From the NCBI RefSeq assembly GCF_000273375.1, contig NZ_CM001557.1, positions 384,466-448,465 on the forward strand: DNA of 64,000 nucleotides, in the 5' to 3' direction. Source of the stretch: Bartonella birtlesii IBS 325. Lineage in GTDB: Bacteria > Pseudomonadota > Alphaproteobacteria > Rhizobiales > Rhizobiaceae. The notes under the pieces were generated by a model. It made no database searches. It worked only from the letters and a program-made list of their open reading frames with translations, and was not told the origin of the DNA. The position numbers and the translations under genes were made by a program. How positions within the stretch are numbered: position 1 is the first letter of the stretch; every line of letters starts with the position of its first letter. Below are positions 38,458-47,990 of the stretch, in pieces.

Positions 38458-40020
38458 TTAAAATAAAGGGGAATTCTTTTTCGATAAAGATATCTCCTCA
38501 TCTTCTATTTTAACCCCTGGATCGTCAACATTCAAATGGGTTTCGCTAACTGTTTTAATTTCTTGCCTTTTTATATCTTGTTTCTCTACTTGTGCATCAT
38601 ACAAAAAAGAATCCTCTAAAGAGGGAAATTTTTCTAGTATCTTATCTTCAACACCAGTATCTTTTCCCACAAGACCCTCTTTATCTTGTTTTTTAGGCAC
38701 AATATTGGCGGCCTCTAATGTAATGGGGGGCATACTGGGAGGGGCTTTCCATTCAAAACAGCCCAAACGCCCACTTATTGGAGAAACCACTGACCAAGAA
38801 GAAAAAATGGATCCCTCACACATCCACACTGGATCACGTTCAGCACGAAGTGCTAGAGAAAGCCATTGACGCACAGCCCCCTGATTATTACCCTGTGCCT
38901 CTTCAATATCTGCCAATAATAAATAAACACTTTCTCGTTGATGATATTGCAGAGCTTTTTGTGCTTGTTGCCTTGCTAATGCTATCTCACCTGCATCCAA
39001 AGCCGCTTTAGCAATAAGAAAGGTCGCGGCAAATGTATCTTTATTATAAGAAGCAAGTGTCTTAGCCTTTTTCAATCGCTCAACAGCTCCTTCTTCTCTT
39101 TCAAGATACAGCGCACTCAAATCAGGATGAGGTTCTTTTTGCCAAGCTGTAATAATCATTTTATCCGCTTTACGTATTTCATTTAACTTATAAAGCATAT
39201 CAGCGGCAATGACTGTTATCGGAACAAAATCAGGCTCCAATTTATGTGCTTTTAAAATGGCCGCACGCGCTTCACCAGGATGAGTCTCAAACAGATGAAG
39301 CGCTTTCCCACAAAGTAGCAAAGCCTGTGTATGTTGACGCTCTGAAGCCAAACGAACAGAGCGCGGTAAAGCTTTTTGTGCGCGCTCAAAAACACCGAGT
39401 GCTTTGTCCCATTGCCCATTCACACTGAGCTGATCAAGCACCGCCTGATGAGCCCATAAAAGTGCTGGCGATAAAGCCAAAGCTTCTTCTGCATATTGCT
39501 GTGCTGCTTCATAAGCTTTGCTCTTCATAGCTTCACGAAACAAACCGTATAACCCTGCCAATTTTGTCGGTGCTTCTTTTCTCATTCCCTCATAAAGACC
39601 AATAGCGCGCAGAGAATTATTTTGCAAAGATAAGGTTTGAGCTTGTAAAAGCTTTACTAGCGGCTCATGTTTGCCTGCAAGATATTTTATAACCTGAGCT
39701 TCCATTTCTTGTGCCAAAATACCATCTCCAGCAAAAACTGCAAGAAGCCCCTGTGAAAGAGCTTCATAACCACGCTTTTGGTGACGTTTATACAAATAAT
39801 TGGAAAAAGCACGAGGTAGAGAAAAAAATACAGATAAAAGCCACCATAAAAACGCCAGAATTCCAAACAGTAAAATGAGCGCACTTAAAGCTGTTAGCAA
39901 TGAAAAAGAAAACCGAAAGTGCAAAAATGTTATAACAAAAACACCATTGTGATTAGCTACCCACCCAAAAGCAAGACCAAGCACACATACAACAAAACTA
40001 TAAATAAAAACACGTATCAT
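38458..40020 (-). CDS. hemY: HemY N-terminal domain protein with tetratricopeptide repeats
   Basis: 520 aa. Two N-terminal membrane spans (about residues 4-24 and 38-65) are followed by helical TPR-like repeats (about 90-400) and an acidic low-complexity tail. Proteobacterial HemY lies with hemC/hemD in many genomes and has been linked to coproporphyrin handling. Here hemC and hemD are absent between the mitofilin-like gene and tsaD, so the protein has lost its usual context. 11 nt after the mitofilin gene. Confidence 0.85.
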   Translation of the reverse strand: MIRVFIYSFVVCVLGLAFGWVANHNGVFVITFLHFRFSFSLLTALSALILLFGILAFLWWLLSVFFSLPRAFSNYLYKRHQKRGYEALSQGLLAVFAGDGILAQEMEAQVIKYLAGKHEPLVKLLQAQTLSLQNNSLRAIGLYEGMRKEAPTKLAGLYGLFREAMKSKAYEAAQQYAEEALALSPALLWAHQAVLDQLSVNGQWDKALGVFERAQKALPRSVRLASERQHTQALLLCGKALHLFETHPGEARAAILKAHKLEPDFVPITVIAADMLYKLNEIRKADKMIITAWQKEPHPDLSALYLEREEGAVERLKKAKTLASYNKDTFAATFLIAKAALDAGEIALARQQAQKALQYHQRESVYLLLADIEEAQGNNQGAVRQWLSLALRAERDPVWMCEGSIFSSWSVVSPISGRLGCFEWKAPPSMPPITLEAANIVPKKQDKEGLVGKDTGVEDKILEKFPSLEDSFLYDAQVEKQDIKRQEIKTVSETHLNVDDPGVKIEDEEISLSKKNSPLF

Positions 40021-40031
40021 CTTGAGCCTAT

Positions 40032-41235
40032 TTACATCTTTGTTGCTTTAAAAGATCCTTGTTGCACAGACATCAACAACTTCTGAAACAACTGATGAAC
40101 AGCAATATGTTTTTCAAGCTGATCAACAAAATCTACTGAAACATCCTTTGCATTTTGGGGCAACATTTGCCATTCACTCAAAGCTCTTTCATAATCACCC
40201 GCTTGAATAGCAACTTCCATCCGTGCCGCAATTGCCCCCAATGTCATACCTTCAACATTGCCAATCGGCCGTGAAATAATGAGACCTTTTATCCATGCCA
40301 AAATTCGTCCAAAAAAACCAACATCTGACGCAACATCATTTTGTGTCGCAACAATTGCATCTGCAACACGAGCAAAATCTGTTGCAAGTTTTGCCGAACT
40401 TGGCAATCCTATAGTAGCTGTCTTTTGCAACAGATCAAGTCCATCAATCGAAGGGGATAATTGCTGTAACAGCTTTAACTCATTACTATAGGATCCCCCA
40501 CGTTCTACAGCATTTTTTAAAGAACTAATCGCTGTAAACAGTGCAGTATTTATTTCTTGTTTTTCATTTTTTGCCGCCACAATTTCTTCTTGTATAGCTT
40601 CTAGTTGTTGCTTTAGGAGAGCAAGAGCGTTTGCATTGGTTTCTCCAGTCGATAAAGCCATTTTTATTTCTTTTGAAGCATTAACAAAAGCTTGCACAAA
40701 CTTTTCAAGATCATTCACTTTTTGCTCTAAAACCACAAAAGCTTCTCTTCCATCTTCTTGCACTCCTTCATCACTGGGAATTGCTTCCACCTGTCGTGAT
40801 GAAAAAGAGGAAAATTCTGCCTTCAACGCCTCAATTTCTTGCAGTATGTGCCTTAATTTCTTGTATGTCTCTTCACTTTGACTTTTTGCACTTTCTGCAA
40901 TTTTTAAAGCTCTTTCCCCTCCAAGATTGTTTTTCAATAACGAAGAAGGAAGTATACCCGCCCATTGCAACCCGATAAAAAGACCTAGAGCGATAAGGCC
41001 ACCTAAAATTCCTGAAATAAGCGAATAAAAGCAAGTCCTATAAGATACGCATTGCTTCTGCTGACTTTTCTCACTCTGCTCTTCTTTCATAGCCGAACTT
41101 GCTGGATTTTGTGTTAGTTGTTCTGAATCATGGTTCACAACTTCATGTTCAATCACAGGCTTTTTACGGCGATCACCAGCATAGTGTGGTTTTTTGGTTT
41201 TGAAGGGTCTACCATCTTTGTCACTTTTTGTGCAT
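40032..41235 (-). CDS. Mitofilin-like inner membrane protein, possible frameshift at its start
   Basis: COG4223/mitofilin-type protein: a cytoplasmic tail, one membrane span (about residues 70-90 of the corrected form), a coiled coil, and a conserved C-terminal domain (GRILAWIKGLIISRPIG, GDYERALSEWQML). The open frame begins at a GTG at 41156 with no ribosome binding site. Removing one base from the T5 run at 41225-41229 adds a basic N-terminus (MHKSDKDGRPFKTKKPHYAG) from an ATG at 41235, giving 400 aa. Alphaproteobacterial Mic60 homologues shape intracytoplasmic membrane. Confidence 0.75.
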
Positions 41236-41610
41236 AATTTCTTTTAATGATAAAATAATAGAATGAAAAAAGTTTTAAAAATTAAGATTTTCTCAAATAT
41301 CATAACTTATTTTACACTCTTTTTATAAAGAGTATAAATTCCCCAAAATTTCCAACTCTGCACTTTTATCAGGAACAGTTATAATTGTATACTTAAATAA
41401 ATAGACTTTTGAAAACACATCAGCATTCTATACTGAAAGATACAACTTTATTTTTAACCAAAGCCATTCACTTTAGAGAAAGTATTAAAACACATTTTTT
41501 CATAGAGAAACAAACTCCAAAAGAAATTCCCCCAAGAGAAATTCTTTGCATCTTTGCTTGTCCGTGGTACGCACACAGGAAAGAATTGTCAACATAAGGT
41601 TTTATTTGAA
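41236..41610. other. Spacer between the mitofilin gene and tsaD
   Basis: In many Rhizobiales hemD and hemC sit here. I searched both strands by eye for hydroxymethylbilane synthase or uroporphyrinogen synthase remnants and found none convincing. It should contain the tsaD promoter and the divergent mitofilin promoter. Confidence 0.5.
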
Positions 41611-42705
41611 ATGCGCCTGTTGGGAATAGAAACAAGTTGCGATGAAACAGCAGCAGCTGTCGTGGAATACAACAATGAAGAAAACAGCAAAATTCTTTCC
41701 AATATTGTTTGGAGCCAAATTGATCATCATGCACCCTACGGCGGTGTTGTTCCTGAAATTGCTGCCCGTGCCCATGTTGAAATTCTCGATAGTTTAATTC
41801 TGAAAGCACTAACAGAAGCGAATACAAAATTAAAAGAGATTGATGCCATTGCAGCCACAAATGGCCCTGGTTTGATAGGAGGGTTGTTGGTAGGCGTTAT
41901 GAGTGCAAAAGCACTCTCTCTTGCCACTGGAAAACCTTTTATTGCCGTCAATCATCTGGAAGGGCATGCTTTAACAGCCATGCTAACGCATAATGTCGCG
42001 TTTCCCTATTTATTGCTGTTGGTTTCAGGTGGTCATACACAAACAATTCTTGTTCACGGGATAGGCAACTACCAGCGTTTAGGAACCACTATTGATGACG
42101 CGTTGGGAGAAGCTTTTGATAAAACAGCAAAACTTTTAGGTCTTCCTTATCCGGGCGGCCCAGCACTTGAAAAGGCAGCTTTATTGGGTGATAAAAATCG
42201 TATCTCTCTTCCACGACCTTTAAAAGGTGAAAAACGGCTAGATTTCTCTTTTTCTGGTCTCAAAACCGCCGTTCGGCAAGCAGCAACAGCCATGGCTCCC
42301 CTTACAGAAAGTGATGTTGCCGACATTGCGGCAAGTTTTCAAGCAGCAGTTACCGATACAGTACATGATCGCGTTCATCTGGCTCTTCAACACTTTACCC
42401 ATCAATATCCCCTCTCTCACTATCAAAACCGCCGTCCTCCTGCTTTAGTTGTCGCAGGCGGAGTTGCCGCCAACCAAGCCATTCGATCCACGTTGCAAGA
42501 ACTCGCACACCAACACGGTTTTGAATTTATAGCTCCCCCTCTTTCCTTGTGTACGGATAATGCTGCAATGATTGCTTTTGCTGGTGCACAAAAACTCGTA
42601 CGAGGAGTAACAAGCCCTCTTGATATTGCCCCCCGCTCACGCTGGCCTTTAGACGAAAACGCTGCCCCCTTAATTGGAATGGGACGCCGTGGAACAAAAG
42701 CATAA
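41611..42705 (+). CDS. tsaD: tRNA threonylcarbamoyladenosine transferase TsaD
   Basis: Transfers the threonylcarbamoyl group to A37 of ANN-decoding tRNAs. An in-frame TTG at 41554 exists, but [13 protein letters not shown] at 41611 is the family start, giving 364 aa. Metal-binding HLEGH is seen, with [23 protein letters not shown] and the ASNK-type C-terminal motifs ([12 protein letters not shown]). Complete. Following sequence is a decayed island. Confidence 0.97.
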   Translation: MRLLGIETSCDETAAAVVEYNNEENSKILSNIVWSQIDHHAPYGGVVPEIAARAHVEILDSLILKALTEANTKLKEIDAIAATNGPGLIGGLLVGVMSAKALSLATGKPFIAVNHLEGHALTAMLTHNVAFPYLLLLVSGGHTQTILVHGIGNYQRLGTTIDDALGEAFDKTAKLLGLPYPGGPALEKAALLGDKNRISLPRPLKGEKRLDFSFSGLKTAVRQAATAMAPLTESDVADIAASFQAAVTDTVHDRVHLALQHFTHQYPLSHYQNRRPPALVVAGGVAANQAIRSTLQELAHQHGFEFIAPPLSLCTDNAAMIAFAGAQKLVRGVTSPLDIAPRSRWPLDENAAPLIGMGRRGTKA

Positions 42706-43049
42706 TAAAAATAAAAATCCCCTGTGATCCCAAAAACATAAGAGCAATTACTATTCATTTAGCATCTTATCTGTTACGCTTATTATTGGAATCTTTAAGA
42801 TATAATTTTCTACATTATTTTTTGAACGCAAAGCAATCATAGATCGCTCTTTCCAGACCAAGGTCTAAATAACCAAACCTGTCAAGCTAAGTAGTTTACT
42901 TTAAACCTATACTGCATACAAAATATTGATTTATAATAATATAGCGTTATTCATATTAAATTATAAACTCGAATATCGTAAGATTCTCTCATTCCAAATC
43001 TGTCTATGTTGAATCAATCAAAACCACTTTCTTGCACGTTATAAGTGGG
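42706..43049. other. Spacer after tsaD, no gene seen
   Basis: About 340 bp, very AT-rich. No terminator, tRNA or attachment repeat was recognised. It forms the left part of the decayed segment that runs to 44334. Confidence 0.5.
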
Positions 43050-43500
43050 ATGAATGTGAGGATAAAAACTGATAAGAAAAGAGTAAAAATACCTTTTATG
43101 AGCCATCTTAATACAAGAATTGTGGCAACATTGAGAGCTAGCAAATATAATGATGGTGCCAGCTTGCTTCTTCACAAACGTAAAAATGAAGATGCTTAAT
43201 GAATTTACCGATACTATCACAAGTACCGTAGTGAAATGGGTTTAAGAGCATGAAAAGAGGTTTCTTTAAAACAAGCGCGTCTACTTTTCGTCGTCATGTA
43301 ACCAATGGATTTTTATCAAAAACTTTAAAATTTGTTTTTTTATCGCGTTGATTACAATCGGATCTTGTCAAGATAATTGAGCAAGCAAAACAACAACGTC
43401 AAAATTAACGCGGCATAAAAAACTTGTCACGTAAAGAAGAACAAAGCTTTTCATTTTCATACGAAGTTTATAAAATTCAGAATCTAACCTGTTATGCAAC
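43050..43500 (+). pseudogene. Relic of a P4-type tyrosine integrase N-terminus
   Basis: An ATG at 43050 opens 49 codons with integrase-like features: a basic start, then ATLRASKYNDGASLLL, which resembles the K-x-x-D-G-x-G-L-x-L region. After stops at 43197-43202 the same frame continues with YRYYHKYRSEMGL and, after another stop, KEVSLKQAR, the typical integrase spacing. Further stops follow. The catalytic domain is missing. A dead remnant of an integrated element. Confidence 0.6.
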
Positions 43501-43635
43501 GTTATAGGATTAGAAAGTGCATTCTCTACTATCATATTGCTTCACCTACAACATTGAGATGATTAATTGAGGAAACAATCCCGCCATTCTAAGCGAAAGC
43601 AAAGAGGGGAGATTATTGATCATAGCAAGCAAGAC

Positions 43636-44040
43636 TTAAGAATAGCATTCATATTGTTCTGAATGTTTTCTACAAAAAGGGCTATTCAAGCGCTTCTTTA
43701 CACTTCTCTGTGGTATGATAGAATCTGGACGACATATGGGAAAGTTTTCCTTTTTAAAATTCTCATACCAAGTCCCTCCTTTATCTTTATAGCGCAATCC
43801 TGATTGGAGCATACGAGTATCAATGGTTGTTTTTGCATTAATGCTCTGCCGCTGATTTTCTGGATCAATATCATAAGGAGTTGGCTTTCCGTATTCTAAC
43901 AAAGCTTTTGCTACCTCTGTAAAATCTGCATCAGGCTTTTCCCACACATCCAAAGATGATGTAGAAGGTATACCTAAATAACATCAAGCCATACTCAATA
44001 GCCATATTCCACTACCCAATAATTTTAAAATTTGTTTCAC
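43636..44040 (-). pseudogene. Small lipoprotein gene with an in-frame TGA in its lipobox
   Basis: The open frame from 43953 (MDVWEKPDADF...) is only the mature part. Reading upstream in the same frame leads to a GTG at 44040 with gaagga before it, a signal sequence MKQILKLLGSGIWLLSMA, then TGA at 43984-43986, then Cys. Changing TGA to GGA would give the lipobox S-M-A-G-C. The rest (134 codons in total) is charged, with Cys residues near the end. I do not know the function. Probably a nonsense allele; initiation downstream would lose export. Confidence 0.65.
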
Positions 44041-44049
44041 TTTTTCCTT

Positions 44050-44334
44050 CTATAAGGAATTTGTTCTAGATCGGATGGTCATACGTATATAGGCATTTTG
44101 GATTTGCATCTCCAGGACAAGTGTGGACACTTTTGGAATCGGTAAATATTCTCCATGTTTCTTTTCACCAGTTACTGCCAACAGGCACTGTCCCATAGCT
44201 AAAGCAACTACCGCCGATTCATCTGCTTACAAAATCATATTTGTGTACATCAAAGCCAGCAGTGATTTGTAGACCTCCACGCACATAACCTAACAGCACT
44301 GCCGTAGCCTTAGCATTTTACGATAAGATAACAT
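44050..44334 (-). pseudogene. Unidentified coding remnant, possibly an adhesin head fragment
   Basis: On the minus strand two frames in succession keep protein-like composition but no complete gene: NAKATAVLLGYVRGGLQITAGF, then, after a shift, ADESAVVALAMG. The spacing of Gly and small residues recalls YadA/BadA head repeats (S-x-A-x-G pattern), but the match is weak. It ends before the L,D-transpeptidase stop. I record it as a decayed fragment of uncertain origin. Confidence 0.35.
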
Positions 44335-45084
44335 TCATGGCGTTAAAGCCATTGATGTTTTATGAGTGCCAGCATTAAAAACGTAACGTTTTTCATGAAC
44401 ATAAACCGTTGGAGGCGTACGATTTTCTTCGAAAAAATCATAACCCTCCTTAAGCATAACCCAGAATGGATAATGAGGATCAGTCTTATAACGTGCCATA
44501 TTATCATCAGTCATACGAAAAGGAAAAGCCTGCAACTGAAATTCTCTCTGTCCACCTTTAAAAGCATCGCGCGCAAAAGCATAAATTTGTGCCATATTTT
44601 TATCACTCATGGAATAGCAACCAGCAGAAAAGCAAGAACCATGCACCATAAGATTACTTCCCGTTCGACCATTTGCTTGATCGTAGAGGTTAGGAAATCC
44701 AATATTAAAAGAAAGATAATATTTTGAATAAGGATTCATTTGATTTGCACTAATGGTGTAAAAACCTTCCGGTGTTTGACGGTCTCCTTCTTTATATTTA
44801 GGTCCAAGTTTACCAGACCATTTGCAAATACCATAGCGCGCCATCAATATAAAAGCCCCTGAACGAGACTGTTTCCAAATTTCAGCGATATTTTCTTCCT
44901 TAAAAAAACGCATCATAATCGGCGCATAAGGATCGATGTCATGCAACACCATTCTATTTTGAATTTCTTGGGGAAGTGGTTGCTCAACTTTAGCACGAAT
45001 AGAAGCAGGCAATCTTCCCTCACATGCTGTTAATATTCCCATTACACACAATATACTCACCGTGAGAAACCTATTGAATATCAT
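44335..45084 (-). CDS. L,D-transpeptidase (YkuD/YafK-like) lipoprotein
   Basis: Periplasmic enzyme of the YkuD fold that makes peptidoglycan 3-3 crosslinks or attaches proteins. The ATG at 45084 with ggag upstream gives 249 aa. The signal ends in a lipobox (GILTAC), so it is membrane-anchored. The catalytic motif is HGSCFSAGCYSMSD with the His and Cys residues; GDRQTPEGFY is the YafK-type upstream motif. Convergent with the decayed island, downstream of accA. Confidence 0.88.
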   Translation of the reverse strand: MIFNRFLTVSILCVMGILTACEGRLPASIRAKVEQPLPQEIQNRMVLHDIDPYAPIMMRFFKEENIAEIWKQSRSGAFILMARYGICKWSGKLGPKYKEGDRQTPEGFYTISANQMNPYSKYYLSFNIGFPNLYDQANGRTGSNLMVHGSCFSAGCYSMSDKNMAQIYAFARDAFKGGQREFQLQAFPFRMTDDNMARYKTDPHYPFWVMLKEGYDFFEENRTPPTVYVHEKRYVFNAGTHKTSMALTP

Positions 45085-45122
45085 TGAACTAAACTCCAAT
45101 CCATCCGCTCACAAGAAATGAT

Positions 45123-46079
45123 TTACGTTAACGACCTACCAATTTGAAGATATTTTTCCCAACGATCTTTTTTAAGAGCTTCACCATCTTTCCCAGCCAT
45201 AGCTTTTAAAGCCTCTGAAATCACGTCACCCGCTTCATCAATCACAGTCTCTTTTCCTCGATGAGCACCTCCTAAAGGCTCAGGAATAATGCCATCAATA
45301 ATCTTTAACCGATATAAATCTTGCGCGGTAATACGCATATTCATTGCGGCATCTTTGGCACGGGTAGAATCACGCCATAAAATAGAAGCTGCGCCTTCTG
45401 GTGAAATAACAGAATAAATTGCATGCTCCAACATATAAACTTTGTTAGCTGCAGCAATTGCTATCGCTCCTCCAGAACCACCTTCTCCAATAATAACCGA
45501 AACAACAGGAACCTTTAGACGCAAAGTTGCTGCTGTTGATTGGGCAATTGCTTCTGCTTGACCACGTTCTTCAGCGCTCACTCCAGGATAAGCGCCTGCG
45601 GTATCAACAAAAGTAAGGAGCGGTAAACCAAATCGATCAGCCATTTCCATAATACGTACAGCTTTACGATAACCTTCCGGACGTGCAGAACCAAAATTAT
45701 AGCGCAAACGTGTTTGGGTATCGTGCCCTTTTTCTTGACCTATGTAGGCAATTGCTTCTCCTTTAAAACGTGCAAATCCAGCTTGAATAGCCTCATCTTC
45801 AGCAAACTTGCGGTCTCCTGCCAAAGGTGTAACATCACTAAGCAAGCGTGCAGCATAGTCCATAAAGTGAGGACGATCTGGATGACGAGCCACTTGTGTT
45901 TTTTGCCATGGTGATAATTTTTTATAAATATCGCGCAATGCCGTTTGAGAACGTTTTTCAAGACGCGCAATCTCGTCACTCATATCAAGACTGTTTTCTT
46001 CTTGAGAAATCTGTTTTAATTCAAGAATTTTCCCATCAAGATCAGCAACTGGTTTTTCAAAATCAAGATAATTATACAT
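45123..46079 (-). CDS. accA: Acetyl-CoA carboxylase carboxyltransferase subunit alpha
   Basis: With AccD forms the carboxyltransferase that makes malonyl-CoA for fatty acid synthesis. The ATG at 46079 (MYNYLDFEKPVADL) gives 318 aa, the family length; the GTG at 46103 is less likely. Seen are the coiled N-terminus, ARHPDRPHFMDY, GHDTQTRLRYNFG, DTAGAYPGVSAEERGQ and the oxyanion Gly-Gly segment (GEGGSGGAIAI). Between xerD and the L,D-transpeptidase, as in relatives. Confidence 0.97.
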   Translation of the reverse strand: MYNYLDFEKPVADLDGKILELKQISQEENSLDMSDEIARLEKRSQTALRDIYKKLSPWQKTQVARHPDRPHFMDYAARLLSDVTPLAGDRKFAEDEAIQAGFARFKGEAIAYIGQEKGHDTQTRLRYNFGSARPEGYRKAVRIMEMADRFGLPLLTFVDTAGAYPGVSAEERGQAEAIAQSTAATLRLKVPVVSVIIGEGGSGGAIAIAAANKVYMLEHAIYSVISPEGAASILWRDSTRAKDAAMNMRITAQDLYRLKIIDGIIPEPLGGAHRGKETVIDEAGDVISEALKAMAGKDGEALKKDRWEKYLQIGRSLT

Positions 46080-46158
46080 TGTACCTAACTTATTTGGTGC
46101 CACTTATACACTTATAAACTGTTTTATAAAGTATTTTTCAAAAACATCTTCTTTTTCT

Positions 46159-47097
46159 TTACCTAGCCTTCTGCTTATCGGCAAGTGGATGATGCTCATT
46201 AACAAGACGATAAAGTCCTGCTTCCAACACATGGGTATAAATCTGAGTAGTAGCAATATCAGAGTGCCCTAATAAATGTTGAACAGCACGCAAATCAGCA
46301 CCATTTTGCAAAAGATGGCTCGCAAAAGCGTGGCGCAACACATGGGGAGAAAAGCTGTTACTCTTTATTCCTGCTCTCGCGGCAAGACTTTTTAATTCCC
46401 GTGCAACAAGTTGTCGAGCAATATACCCTGCCTCTGAATACGCAGGAAAGAGATAAGGGCTTGCCGCATCCTTTCTTTGATCGCGCAAGTCTAACCACTG
46501 CGAAAGAACTTGGCATGCTTTTTTTGATAAAAGCACCATTCGTTCTTTTTTACCCTTACCGCGAACTAAAATACTATATCCCTTCCCTCGGACAGCCTGC
46601 ACCGGAAGACTCACCAACTCACTAATACGCAGCCCTGTTGCATAAAGCATTTCGGTTAACAGCTGAAGACGCAATGCACGAAAATGATTTTTTGACCCAT
46701 AATCCGCTTGATTCACTTCCAATTGTGCTAAATCAAGTAATTTTATTACTGCATCTTCACCTATAATTTTCGGTAAAGGACGCCCCTGGCGTGGTGTATC
46801 AATATCATGAGAAGGATCATTTGCTCTTAATCCCTCTGCATAAAGAAATTGATAAAATTGGCGCAAAGTCGATAAACGACGTGCTTGTGAAGATGCCGCA
46901 ACACCAAGAGTATGCATAAGCGACAAAAGACCAATTAAATCTTCTTTTTGTGCAGTAAAAAGCGAAACAGATTGCGAAGACAAAACCTCCTGTGCCCACT
47001 GTAAATCATGCTGATAAGCCGCAAGCGTATGGTCAGAAGCACCTCGTTCAGCACTCATCATCTCAAGAAAACGATCTATCACAGCAGCATTTTTCAT
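46159..47097 (-). CDS. xerD: Tyrosine recombinase XerD
   Basis: Partner of XerC in dimer resolution at dif, activated by FtsK. 312 aa. The N-terminal core-binding domain is followed by a catalytic domain with R157 (TGLRISEL), K181 (RGKGKKER), H252 and R255 (HVLRHAFASHL), H278 (LLGHSDIATTQ) and nucleophile Y287. All six are present. It starts one nt after the stop of the small membrane protein, so the pair is coupled. Confidence 0.93.
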   Translation of the reverse strand: MKNAAVIDRFLEMMSAERGASDHTLAAYQHDLQWAQEVLSSQSVSLFTAQKEDLIGLLSLMHTLGVAASSQARRLSTLRQFYQFLYAEGLRANDPSHDIDTPRQGRPLPKIIGEDAVIKLLDLAQLEVNQADYGSKNHFRALRLQLLTEMLYATGLRISELVSLPVQAVRGKGYSILVRGKGKKERMVLLSKKACQVLSQWLDLRDQRKDAASPYLFPAYSEAGYIARQLVARELKSLAARAGIKSNSFSPHVLRHAFASHLLQNGADLRAVQHLLGHSDIATTQIYTHVLEAGLYRLVNEHHPLADKQKAR

Positions 47098-47098
47098 T

Positions 47099-47260
47099 TC
47101 ATTGACCCACTTTTGAAGAAAGATTCAATGAATCCAAAGGAACATCGATATACATATCCACAGTTACTGGTTTAACAAAAACCACAAGAGCGATCATAAC
47201 GGTAAAAAGGATAACAAGTGAAATAAAAAGAATCATTAAAAATCTGGTCAACGTTGGCAT
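47099..47260 (-). CDS. Small membrane protein coupled to xerD
   Basis: 53 aa, below usual gene-finder length. MPTLTRFLMILF starts a single membrane span of about 25 residues (ISLVILFTVMIALVVFV), followed by a short tail (KPVTVDMYIDVPLDSL...). gggag lies 12 nt before the ATG. Its stop is one nt from the xerD start. Similar tiny ORFs with a membrane span and a V-P-x-D-like tail occur at this place in Rhizobiales, from memory. Function unknown. Confidence 0.6.
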   Translation of the reverse strand: MPTLTRFLMILFISLVILFTVMIALVVFVKPVTVDMYIDVPLDSLNLSSKVGQ

Positions 47261-47357
47261 AAAATAATAAATTCTCCCACGAACACTCCATCTTTTATTA
47301 TGTCTTATAAAGATTAACAGGAATTGACTTTAAAGCAGATAAATGCCGAAATAAGTT

Positions 47358-47990
47358 ATGGAAAATTATCGACTGAAACATATTCCGATGACAAAAATAA
47401 AAAACCAGCTTTTATCATCTCTTAATAACCGAGCCCTTGTCTTTGTTGGTCTAATGGGTGCAGGAAAATCAGTTATCGGTAAACGTGTTGCCACCATGCT
47501 TCATTTACCCTTTTATGATTCTGATAACGAAATCGAAAAAGCCTCAAAAATGACCATAACCGAACTCTTTAAAACTTATGGTGAATCAGAATTCCGCGCT
47601 CTTGAACAGCGTGTTATTTTCAACTTGATAAAAAAAAGTCCTCTTATTTTAGCAACAGGTGGTGGTGCTTACATAAATCAAGACATCCGAAAAACCATTC
47701 AGCAAAATGCTATATCCATCTGGCTCAAAGTTGATCTTAATATCCTCATGCAACGAGTCTCAAAGCGCAAAACGCGACCACTTCTTCAAACAGAAAACCC
47801 CACAGAAACCATGCAAAAACTCATGGAACAGCGTTACCCTATTTATGCAAAAGCAAACGTAACAGTTAACAGCCATAAAGAAAGCCGTCTTACCATAGCA
47901 AAAGCCGTCATACGGTCTGTACAACATTACCTCGATACAGAAAATAACGATAGAAAGAACAAATATGCAAACCAAGACCGTTACTATTAA
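47358..47990 (+). CDS. aroK: Shikimate kinase
   Basis: Phosphorylates shikimate in the chorismate pathway. 210 aa as read, with an N-terminal extension before the P-loop; starting at the internal ATG 47388 would give 200 aa. Walker [13 protein letters not shown], the shikimate-binding DSDNEIEK and [13 protein letters not shown] and the lid arginine region (KRKTRPLL) are seen. Overlaps aroB by 26 nt, as an aroK-aroB operon. Confidence 0.93.
   Translation: MENYRLKHIPMTKIKNQLLSSLNNRALVFVGLMGAGKSVIGKRVATMLHLPFYDSDNEIEKASKMTITELFKTYGESEFRALEQRVIFNLIKKSPLILATGGGAYINQDIRKTIQQNAISIWLKVDLNILMQRVSKRKTRPLLQTENPTETMQKLMEQRYPIYAKANVTVNSHKESRLTIAKAVIRSVQHYLDTENNDRKNKYANQDRYY

Noticed and set aside
41236..41610. 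hemC or hemD remnants
   Set aside because: Both strands were read in the likely frames; no conserved porphobilinogen deaminase or uroporphyrinogen synthase motif was found.
43014..43220. 68-aa minus-strand ORF after tsaD
   Set aside because: It lies antisense to the integrase relic and has no ribosome binding site or recognisable motif.
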